64,000 nt of DNA from Sphaerolaimus hirsutus (lineage: Eukaryota; Nematoda; Chromadorea; Monhysterida; Sphaerolaimidae), in assembly GCA_964036195.1 (NCBI GenBank), contig OZ038453.1, positions 23,088,352-23,152,351 on the forward strand, written 5' to 3'. The translations under genes were made by a program, and so were the position numbers. Shown here piece by piece: positions 48,201 to 60,200 of this stretch (its first letter is position 1; the number at the start of each line of letters is the position of its first letter). Below the pieces are notes generated by a model. It did not search any database and was not told where the DNA came from. It was given only the letters and a program-made list of their open reading frames with translations.

Positions 48201-51200
48201 ACAAGGTTATAAAAGGAGGTTGTTACTTTGGGAGTGAAGTTACACACTGTTGAGGTACATGGAAGCACATTACCTCAATAGTATATAGTACAGCAACATA
48301 TGACGGCTTATTAACCCATGGTAGCACATAGAAATGGATACTTTGATACTAAAAATGCCACAAAACCAATGAAAACAACCACCAATGTCAATTTGTGTGT
48401 GAAATTGCGCGGTTGCGCGCAAAAAATTTTGCAAAATACCTAGTGCTTAGTACTAAAAATTTCGGTCGATGTTTTTTAAAAAAAAAAAAACATTTCGGAT
48501 GTCATGTTTTTTTTTAAAAAAAACGTTGTTTTTAAAAAAAAAACGTTTAAAAAAAAACATCGGCCAACCCTAATTGTAACAAATGTATTTCGCTATGAGA
48601 AATGTTACATTGCTATTTAAAAGACTCATCATTTTTCCCGGGTGAACACTATCAAACATCAACCAAAAATCCCCAAAAGTTTTTCCAAAAAAATCATAAA
48701 TATATTGTTTTTTAATCTTGTATTTTTCAATTTCAGCAAGTGGAACAAATTCAGTTGACCAGAAATTATTTTGCAGTCGGACATCGCCAGCGAGCAGTTT
48801 GGCGCAGCAACGACCGCGCGCTTCATTGGCACGTTTTTTACTATTTTTCATTTCTTTTAATCAGTAAAAAGCTATAAAAATTGGAAATTTTGAGGCAAAA
48901 TTTCAGTTAAAGTTTTTCAACATTCGCGCCAAATACCGTATTTCCTCGAAATACCCACCCCCCCTCGTTAGACCACCCCCCTCTCGAGACCACTATGAAA
49001 CAATCACCCCCCTCGAAATACCCCCCCCACATTGAGTGTAAAGAGAACGTACATAACAAATGCTGCAGTTTGCGTTCTGCGTAGTGCAGAATACACGTTA
49101 AAACAATGTCGGAAACACATTAGAACAGTGTTTATACCATCTACGTACTGATATTAGTCTACAAGAGTCTATACATGTCAGTTATTGATGCATTTTTCTA
49201 CCCCTGCGCACATCACAAACAACGATTCTGTACTACCATTTCAAAAAACTTCTGGCGAAATTATACCCCCCCCTCGAAATACCCCCCCCCACCCGTTTAC
49301 CCCCCCCCTCTCTCGGGAGCACTATGAAACAATCACCCCCCGGGGGGTCTTTCGAGGAAATACGGTAGCTAGAGAGCTGGGCGATTGGGTGGGCAGTTCA
49401 CGGGATAGCACAAATATTCATCCGGGATGGCCAGTTTGTTTGGCGATTGGGACATACCCAATTAAGAAATTTGGGGTTATTTTGAAACCATTGAATATCA
49501 CTACTTCAGGGTTTAGCGGGAACTATAAAAACTGCACTTCTGGTGTACCACCTGCGCGGGCATTTCTTAACAGTAAAATTACGGTACGCAGTCCACACCG
49601 CAGACCGAAGAGGCCACCGAAGCCACCGAAGCGCTAAGTTCCGGTTCCGGTCAATCCGACCACCAACCCTGCACTAGCTCAAATCAAAATCAAAATTCCG
49701 AGAATGAAGTTTTTGGAGCGACAATGGCCGATGGCGGTCGACATTTTGTCGATTTGCAGAGAGTGGCTGAGATTCAGAAAATGGAATTGGAAAAGTGCCA
49801 AGGGGGTGATAGGGAGATTGAGGTTGCGTTTGGTAAGAAAGGTGAGTTTTTGGGCATTTTTTGGGATTGGGGTGCGTGTGGAGGGGTCTACCGCAAATCA
49901 TCGAATAAGACCCCCCTTGAATACCCCCCCCCTCCTTGAATACCCCCCCCCTCCTCCTTAAATACCCACCCAACCTTGTTCGACAGGTGAGGAAAAATAT
50001 TAGGTTGAAATAAAGTTCTGTCAGTTTCTAGAAACGAAGCCGGGCGGATCATAAAAGCACAGACTGACAGAACTTTCTTTGCAACCTGGTACCCCACCTT
50101 TGAATACCTCACCCCCTGAAAACGATACCACAGAAATTGAAGAACCCACTGATAAGCAAAATAAAATGCCCACTGATAGCTAACTCAAAAAAAAAAAATT
50201 TTCTTCAAAATTTTATAAAAAACTTTTTAAAAAAGTATCACCCCCCACTCAGCCACGCACACAGTTCCGTGCAACGAGTCGCCTTACAACAACAATGACG
50301 ATATTACCGTAACTGACGAATTAAAAGCGGCTACCGTAACCCCCGGCGAGGCGACGCGAGAAAATGACGCACACGCGAATATTCACACTGCAGTTGATGC
50401 GTATATAAGGGGGGTTAATAGGGCCAGATTCCATTCGCAGTGCTGGGCTCAGGTGTGTACATTTTTATTTATAATAAACTGGTGCAAATTCCGGTAGTAG
50501 GGAATATAAAAAAAACTATTTTGAAGTGAGAAATAAAAAAATAAAAAATATTTTTAACTTTTTTGACTTTTCACTTATAAGTTTAGTGTTTCTTTCAATT
50601 TAATTTCGTTCTCACATCTGAAATGGTTTACTTCTCCACCAGTGGAATTGACCCCTGATTTAGGGTTGGCCGATTTTTTTTTAAACGTTTTATTTATTTT
50701 TTAAACGTTGTTTTTTTAAAAGAGTTTCGAAACGTTTTTTTTTCTTTCAAAAAACAGCGGAAATTTTTAGTATTATGTGTAAACTAAGTAGTGATGATTT
50801 TTTGTGATTTCATACATATGTACATTTATGAGTCCCATTCTGTCGTACGTTGGCCGATTTTGATGCCCTTCGAGTATGTTGGGGTTTTGGGTCTGGGCTA
50901 TGACGGATTGTTTTGGTTTGCTCGAATAATCCCCCAGTCCCGAGATAAGGGGGGTTTATAAAAAGGTGGTCATTTCTGCCAATTTGGAATTTGGTCAAAG
51001 TCAATGTACACACTGTTTACATTTGATCACAACTTAAAATTCGAGGGTTGATTTCACGGGCTTTTGTAATGTTTTTGATACTTCCATTTCTGCTAGATGC
51101 AATAAAAAACGTGCGGCACCGAAAACCCGTTTTATCCAAACAGCTTTTTTAATTTCAAATCTTGCAATTATGATTGTGCAAACTCTGTAAAGTATCAATA

Positions 51201-54200
51201 TCACGCTCAAAAAGTCAAAATATTGCAGCCGCCTATTTCCCTCGCGGATCTGGGCCAAAGTTCAACTGATTTTGAAGATAATCATTTTCCGCCAATCTCT
51301 GGATTTTGCGCCGATGAAACTGGTGAAGGGGAAAATGCGAATTTAAAAATGGGATTTTCGATGGGATCCGATGATGCCCCGGCTATAAGGTTTGTTTTTT
51401 TTTGTATTTATTTTGAACAGTAATTCTTTGATCAATTGTAAAATTACCCAGGTCGCAGTCCGTAGCCTGAAAAGTGTAATTTAAAGTGTCAAATGTCTGT
51501 AAAATGTCACACAAATTTGTCAAATGTCAAAAGTTTAGTAGTGAAATATTGTAATTTCTTATTTTAAGTGACAAAAAACGTGGCATTTAACACTGTACGG
51601 GGTGCGGGACTGCTCCCAGGGGGCAATTACTTCTGGGGGTGTGTCGGTGCACAAGTAAAAACCCGGTGCACAAGTAGAAAAAGTAGTAGAAGGGCGCCAT
51701 GGTGTGGCGTACTTTGGCGCCCTCAAATGGCGCCATTCCATCACTAATCATGTGTATAGTTGTTGTTTTTGAAGGGGGGGTCGCAGGGGTTCAATATATG
51801 GGGTTTTTCAAGCTTTAGAAGGAAAAAAGGGAGAAAATTCGCTAGATACATATGTAGATAGCTGGAGCGTTTGGGGGGTAACCCAACCCTCTTCCAACCC
51901 CCTACGCCATTACTTCTCACTTATATTTTTCTACTTTTCCACTTGCGGAATTTGTGCCTTTTTCTTCTTTTTTATTTTTTTTTTCAACACAGAAAACGTT
52001 CCCGTTCGTGCCCGGCGCCGATGTATTCCGCTCTGCGAATTGCAGTTTTACAAACCGACGCAATCGACGGTGGCGATTCGATTCATCAGCCAGTTGGGAT
52101 ACAGGTAAAAGGGTGTTCACACGGGTTTATTTACTAGGGGTCAACTAGTTTTGATAATTTGTAATTTCTATCACCTGGCGGCAATCCCGAGCCCTGTAAA
52201 GAGTGAAATGTTATGTAAAAAGTCATGCTAAGTGTCAATTCTCATGAAAAATGTAAATAAAAGTGTCAAATGTTATGTAAAACGTCATGCAAAGTACGGA
52301 TGGCTGAAAAAGGTTTTTTTTCAATGACAGGGTTTTAAAAAATCTACGTTTTTCAAAAACGGGTTTATTTTTAAATAAAACCGGGTTTTTTTTCAAAAGC
52401 TCCCAGATATGGTCATGAGTCAACATATACAGGTAAATCAGACAGGTGACAATACTTGTGATGTTAAATATAGCCATAGAATGGCTGTAGTGTCATGGGA
52501 TAGCATTATAAGTAGGGTTGGCCGATGTTTTTTTTTAAACGTTTTTTATTAAAAAAAAACGTTTTTTAAAAAAAAAAAACATGACGTCCGAAATGTTTTT
52601 TTTTTAAAAAAAACATCGACCGAAATTTTTAGTATAAGCACTAGGTATTTTGCAAAATTTTTGCGCGCAAGCGCGCAATTTCACACACAAATTTACATTG
52701 GTGGTTGTTTTCATTAGTTTTGTGGCATTTTTAGTATCAAAGTATCCATTTCTATGTGCTACCATGGGTTAATAAGCCGTCATATGTTGCTGTAGTATAC
52801 AATATTGAGGTAATGTCCTTCCATGTACCTCCACAGTGTGTAACTTCACTCCCAAAGTAACAACCTCGTTTTATAACCTTGTTTGATCACTATTCCGTGC
52901 CAAACTTTACCAGAAGTCACGAACATTGACTATAAGGCGATATACGAACGATATGTCGACAAAAAATGGATATTTTTGACACAAATCACCACTTATAATG
53001 CTATCCCATGGCTCCACAGACATTATATGGTCATATATAACATCACAGAGTATTGCCACTGTCTGATATACCTATATATGTTGACACAAGGTCATATCTG
53101 GGAGCTTTTAAAAAAAAACGTTTTTTTTTAAAAAAAAACATCGAGTTAAAAAAAAACGTTTTTTTTCCAACCCTAATTATAAGTGGTGATTTCTGTTAAA
53201 AATATATGTTTTATGTCGACTTATTATGGATATCCCCTTTTGTCGAACATTCGTGATTTCAAGTGAAAGTTGGGTATGGGGGCAGTCCCAAGCCCTGTAA
53301 AGTGTAAAGTAAAGTGTCAAATGTAAAGTCAAATGCATAGTAAAGTGTCAATCAAAACAAAAAAGAAAATATTTTTATACTGAACTTTGCATGACAATTG
53401 ACAGTTTACTTTGCATTTGACTTTACATTTGACACTTTGCTTTACACTTTACACGGCTTGGGACTGCCACATGGAGACGTGCTTGAATAAGGATATAAGA
53501 GCAGGCTAACACTTTGGCAGTGGTGTTCACACTGCACAAGTATGTGGGGGCACATTGGCTGTATATTATATACTACACTAGCACATCGTGGCTTATTATG
53601 ACAAATAGCACAAACAAATGGAAGCTTTTACACTAAAAATGCCTCAAAACCAATGAAAACCACCACAAATGGTAAATTACAGGTGAAATTGCGCGCTTGC
53701 GCGCAAAAAAAATTGCTAAATACCTAGTGCTTAGTACTAAAAATTTATGGTCGAGTTTTTTTAATGGTCGATGGTCGGGTTTTTTAAAAAATAAAACGTT
53801 TTTTATAAAAAAAACCTTGGCAATCCCTAATGCAAAGTGTAATTGTCATTGCAACTGACACCGTACATTTCTTACGACAATTGGCACTTTGTTTGACCTG
53901 TGTCATACTAATTTACACTTTGCATGACAAATTGACACTTTACTTTACATCTATCATGATAGTTGACACTTTTCATGACATTTGACAATTTACTTTACAC
54001 TTGACAGGGCTTCAGACTGCCCCCAGAACATGTTCCCTTCTTTACATAACCAAAAATTCCAGTTGACAAGCGGCGATCCCGCAAAAAGTACCGCCAAAAA
54101 TCCAAATGCCACCGAAGGATCGATCCCGTTGGAGAAAGAATTTCCCACCATTTCTGGCCCAGTGCCAACTGCTCCGCCTATTGGAAGTGGGCGGAGTTCA

Positions 54201-57200
54201 AATCAGACATCTAATAGCGTGTTTTATGACGCGATTTTCAGCCAATTGAGGGACAGTGAAAATATATTTGGCGTTCAAAGTGGTCCAATTGAAAGGTGGG
54301 TACAGTTTTTTTAAACTTTTTTATATTGATCGAACAGTTCCACACCCTGTGAAATGTAAAATTTAATATAAAATGTCAATTAAAACGATAATAATAAAAA
54401 CTTCCTGTTTCAACATCCTGTCCAAAAGTTTCAACATTTTGTATGACAATCGACAAATTTGTATGACATTTACATGACACTTGACACTTACTTTACACTT
54501 TACAGCGTGCGGGACTGGCATGGGACAGGTTAAAAAACCTGCCAACCCTATTTCACAAAAAAAATACTAAACAAACGATGTTCGAAATCAGAATTTTTCT
54601 CAGCAAACCAACGAAAATCGTGCAACCCGCAATAATGTCAAATGTTTTGTCAGAATATTTTCGTTCGAGTCAAAAATTGAGACAAATACTCGAGTATCAA
54701 AGTCAGAAAAATTCGGATGGATTTATATCTATGGAAATGGATGTTTTGGCACATGTCCAGCCGCCGCAAAATTTGAAAGGGGAAGCCCTGGTTTGTTGTT
54801 ATTTATGTAAATATTTTTTTATTTCTGATATTGGGTTTTAAAAATCTGATTTTAACGCTTTTACTTAATGAAATAATTATACTGTAATTTTATAAAACGA
54901 TATTAAAATTGTATTTGCAAAAATTTGGGTTGCATTGCGGCTATACAATAATTCGGTTTAAACCAAAGCATGTGCCTAGATTGAAGTGACAAAAAAAGTG
55001 CTAAAATAAGTAGAAAGTAACATACCAACTAAACATAAATATATTCAAGAATAATAAGACACAAGTAAATTTATAAATGGAAAAATTGTAAGTTCATTTA
55101 CCACGTTTCTCGTCTCTTTAGGCCTTAAATTTTGCGGAATTCCGGATTTATCTACATTTTATAACTTTTATTTTTACAACACAAAAACGTGTCAAAATAA
55201 CTTCCGTCTTTTAGGTTGACTATCTGCAAAATGAGTGCTGCATGTTGAAACAATTGTTGGCATATGAAACTCTGAGTAGTCAAATGGCACAAAACAGGGC
55301 CAGGGCACTTTTTGGTTTGTTTTTTAATATTGTATTTTTTTGGATTCACAGGATCTCAAATTGATTTGCATGTGCAAATAGGGGATTTTGTAAGTACCAG
55401 GGGTATCTTGGATTTCGACCCTCCGAGTGGTTGGAAAGATAGCAAATCGCTCCTCCGGAGGGATAGATAGCTGAAAAATTTTCTGGGGTGGGGGGGTTGG
55501 GGGGGTTGTGGTGGTTCGATATATGGGCGTTTTCGGGGTATAGCAGGAAGAAAAGGGAGAAAAATCGCTAAAAGTAGGTGTAAAATAGCTAAAAAATGGT
55601 ATACAAGAGCATTTAGTACTAAAAACAGCTGAAAATAGACAAATAGGAACCAGAACTATGATTTTGGAAGTGAAATTCTATTAAAAGGTATGAAAAATAG
55701 CGATTTTGAGCGAAAATTGGGGTATAGTTTCTCAAAAATTGCTCCAGATAGGTAGATAGCTGGGCGGTTTGGGGGGGGGGGGGTAACCCCCCCCCCATTC
55801 GAGATCTCTGGTATGTACCCACATTCAATTAAGTGTAAATGCTATTCAAAAATTTGGTGCATGCTGATTGGTCAGTGACCCTGCACCAGTTGACAATCAC
55901 AGCGGATGTCAACTGGGTCCACTGTATTCATTTCACAAATCATTCATTCCACTGTATTCATTGGGTCCCCGAACCAGGGGTTCAGTAGGGGGGGTTACCC
56001 CCCCCCCCCAAATCCGCCAGCTATCTATCTATCCCGGAGGCCCGCTCAGCTATCTATCTATCCCGGAGGCAAATTTTTTGGCTACTATCCCCTAACCCCC
56101 CCCCCAATCGTCCAGCTATCTATCTATCTAGAGCGATTTTTGAAAAAATTTCGCTCAAAATCGCTAATTTTCGTACATTTTTATAGTTTTTCACCTCCAA
56201 GACACCTCCTTCAAGTGAAAAAAAACAGTGAAAAATAGCCATTTTTCACTGTTTTTCACTTGACACTTTTTCAAGTGATTTTCAGATATGAGTGAAGTGA
56301 AAAAAGTTCACTAATGTCATTGCGCAGCGTTTTTCACTTCACTCATATCTGAAAATCACTTGGAAAAGTGTCAAGTGAAAAAAACGGGCAAATGTGCGTA
56401 ACGGGCAGATGTGCGTATCAGTGCACCCCCTTGGCATTAAACCAGTTGACGCATTGTAGGCAATTTCGTTGGACATATTTTAACTGGTCTATATTTGTCG
56501 ATTTAAAAAAATATATTATTTTATAGAAATTCCTTCGCAGCGCGCCTAAAACAGTGTCAAATAACGTCCGATCAACTTTCGGCCTCGCGGGCTGAAAATC
56601 ACAAATTGCAGACTTTAGTAACAATGTTGACTACCGGTTTGAGTGAATTGAGAGCGGAGAAAATTCGCACTGGCTCTGAGCATAGGCAGAGAATTTGCGA
56701 AATTAATTTGTTTGTGAAAAAGTTGAAACAGGAAAGGGACAGTTTGATGGCAAAATTGACCATTGCAGAGGTTTGCGTAGAAATTTTACGTTTGATGGAG
56801 TTAAAGCAAAACTTTTTTGTTTTTGGACTATAAATTTAGATATTAGCTATAATTTCACGAATTTAGGGGGGGGGGATTTCTCGCCTGGTTATTACCACAC
56901 TGGTTTTCACCCAAAATTTCTGGCAGTTAGGAGAACTCAAATCAATTTTGAACGCATTTTAGTTTATCAGAATGGGGTGTCTGTCAACTACTGTTGATGG
57001 ATGTTAGAAAAGTCATTCCGGTAAACTCGAATGCGTTCAAAGCTGATTTCTGAGTTTTCGGGATTTTTGCAGAAAACTAGTGTGTGTAGGCACAAAGGGA
57101 GGCTTATCTTTTATTTAATTTCATTTGGGAGTCTTTCACCTTGCACGCCTGGTTCACGCTGGAAGTTTGCCAACGATATTTAACACCTGCGATTTTGGTG

Positions 57201-60200
57201 AAAAGACGAAAGAACTCATTGCTGTTTTGACGTTTTACATCAACGTTTTCACAACAATAAACTTTGTCATATTTTCACAAAAATCGCATGATCTAATAAT
57301 GATTGGCACGCTTCCAACGTGAGACATAAATAACTGCGCGTGCAAGGTGTTGCGTCACTGGAGTATGGTTGGCAAGCGATTTTTTGAGCGATTTTTTTAA
57401 ATCCGATTTTTTTTAAATCGCAGCACCCGTACCGATTTTTTTTTCAAAATCGCTGGCAAAAATTTTGGTACTCATGCACTAGGTAAATTGGTTGCTTTTT
57501 TCATGGCTTTTAGAGCAAATTTGGTGATGTATCATCGCATCTGTGTGCTTTTAAGCATATTAGGTAGGCTGTGAATAGGGTTCAAACGGGATTGACTTTT
57601 CGGGATCGGGATCGGGATCGGGATTCACTTTTTGAGATTTCGGGATCGGGATCGGGATTGGGGTTTCGGGATCGGGATCGGGATCGGGATTGGTTTTTTG
57701 AGATTTCGGGATCGGGATCGGGATCGGGATTGGCCGGGATTGGGGTCACGGGATCGGGATCGGGATTGGGATAGGCATTTTTCCGGGATCGGGATTGGGT
57801 TCTAGGGATAGAGATTTTGGCCATTTTTCTGGCATTCACAGTTGTTCATAAAGGTCTCAAAACACTGTTGGATGCCAGAAAAGTGGCATAAAATTGACGC
57901 TGGGGGTTTGCATCCACTTTTTTGCATGCAAAAACGTCATTGTTTCACTTTTTATAATTTCCACTAATTTTTCCGGGATCGGGATCCCGGACTTGGGAGT
58001 TTCTCGGGATCGGGATCGGGATTTGAAAACTTTCGGGATCGGGATCGGGATTGGTATTTTTGAGATTTCGGGATCGGGATCGGGATCGGGATTGGGGTTT
58101 CGGGATCGGGATCGGGATCGGGACTGGTAAATCCCGGAATTTCACGGGATCCGGGATCGGGATCGGGATCCCGTTTGAACCCTAGCTGTGAATAATTGCG
58201 GGAAGTATACATAGTTTTTCTGTGTTTTCATATCAAACATTTGATGCAAATGTTGACTTCCAAGATAATTTATATTGTGTTTTAAGCATGAGCATGCAAT
58301 TTCTGCAAACAAAATTGCAAATACTCAAATAAATATGATTCACACGGCAAACATAACAAATTTTTACTTTTTAAATGGAAAATGACTGACTTTCAAGCTT
58401 TTCCAAAGCTCTACAGTGACTATATTTCCACAGTAAGCATAGTGTGCACTGCCTATCATTTCATATGGCTTTTATTACCTCAGAAGCGATTTTAAAGAAA
58501 AATAGGGCTTATTTTAACTCCAGCGATTTTTTTTTTAAACTAGATTTTTTTTAAATCGGGGCCGTTAAAAAAATCGATTTTTTTCCAACCCTACACTGGA
58601 GTATACATAAAATAGAATTGAGGCGTCTAATTCTAAAAGTCGACAAGTCCACAAAATGTGATTTCGAGTAAATCGCATTTTAAGTTTCCGAGCCAATTCC
58701 AGGCCCGTGGTGCATGTCCAATTTGGCTCTCTCATGCTTTTCATAAAGTTCCATATGTTGACAATAAAGTGTCAAATTTTCAGCCCCTATCTCAACGTAT
58801 ATGTGAAAAATGGGGTGTCCATAAAATTCCATTCGGTCAGAGCAAAACTGTTTTTGGGAGGGAAATGGACTTGTCGCCTTCTTGCACGCGAGAACAGTTT
58901 TCTTCATGGGAAAATATGGGCTGCCTTATGGGAAAATTATGCACTTGTCGCCTTTTAGAAATCGGTGCCCATAGTGGACTTATCACATTTCTTGCGTTTT
59001 TTTCCCATCAAAAAAAGAATCGGAGGATGGACTTGTCGCCTTTTAGCCCAAAACTAAGTGGACTTGTTGACTTCTTGCCCAAAATTTTTGCATTTTTCCA
59101 CAAAAATGTCGAATTTGGCACTTTGCCATATGGGCATGTGAGGTCAAAAAATTTATGGAAAATGATGAAAAATGTGCAGAAGTAGCCCCAGATGACGTTT
59201 CCGGGCCTAACTCGAAGTTTTCATATTTTGGACTTGTCGACTTTTAGAATTGGACGCCTTAATTACATACTTGAATACTTTTTCAGGAAAACTTGCAAAC
59301 GGCGCAAACGGAATGCAACAATTTTCGCACTGAATTATCAAATTATCGACACGCGGAATTTGAATTGAAACATCACCTGGAGCACATAAAAAATTTGCTC
59401 TGCGAAAAGCAAGTTTTGCGACAGCAACTTAAAATGGCACTTGATGAAGTACAGAATCTGACCAAAGTGAAGGGTGTTGGTTAATTTAATTGTGATTTTT
59501 AAATGAAAAAAGGTGCGAAAAGTTACTTATACTCTGCCGACAGCACACCTAGTATAAAAACCTACCATAATTTAATGAATATAATTTAGTGATAGATTTT
59601 GTTATTAATTATTCCATAGTAAAAATGCAATATTATGATGAAAAACTGTATAATTTTTGGTTCATTATTCAGACGGGTTATGGTAGGTTTTCATACTAAG
59701 TGTGCTGTCCGCCGCGTATACCTAGTTACGAACAGTCAACCGAAACTTCGAAAACTCATAAATCCACATTAAATGCATTTGATTTACCGAAATGAGTTTT
59801 TTTTAGGTCGCCATAATTTTGAGTTGACGGACACCTCATTCCAGTAAACTGAAATACTTTCAAAGTTGATATATCAGTTTTTTGAAATTTCGGTCGACAA
59901 TTGGTGTGTATAGCCAATACGGCACCATTTAATAGCTGTGCATTTGCTTGAATGTTTTTTTTCGGAATTTGAAACCTTACGCTACTACCGTATTTGCTTG
60001 AACAATTCCCCTGGTGGGCAGAATAATGTTATCGTCAGAATTTCTTGGTGGGGGCTATTCAAGGGAATGAATTATTATTTCGTCAAAAGTTTTACGCACT
60101 TTTACGAATTAACTCATTCAACCAATGCTTTTTGACACATTAACGTGCCATTATTATTCAAATTGGACATACCAAATTCATCATAGAAGGGAATTATTCA

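Larger units (their letters stand above)
52295..53829. mobile_element. Old hAT-type element in TSC1 intron 16, host of nested insertions
   Basis: ATGCAAAG at 52287-52294 and 53830-53837. Imperfect ends TACGGATGGC and GGCAATCCCTA. Its core resembles the TAGGGTTGG family but is more diverged. It is interrupted by a younger family member at 52513-53175 and by a TGTAAAGTG element at 53281-53468. Confidence 0.8.

Noticed and set aside
57571..58212. Arg/Asp-rich and Pro/Asp-rich frames
   Set aside because: They are readings of GGGATC arrays in a non-autonomous element.
58658..59185. 175-codon plus-strand frame
   Set aside because: Lies wholly inside an element with terminal inverted repeats, has repeated ACTTGTCGCCTT-derived motifs and no transposase signature.
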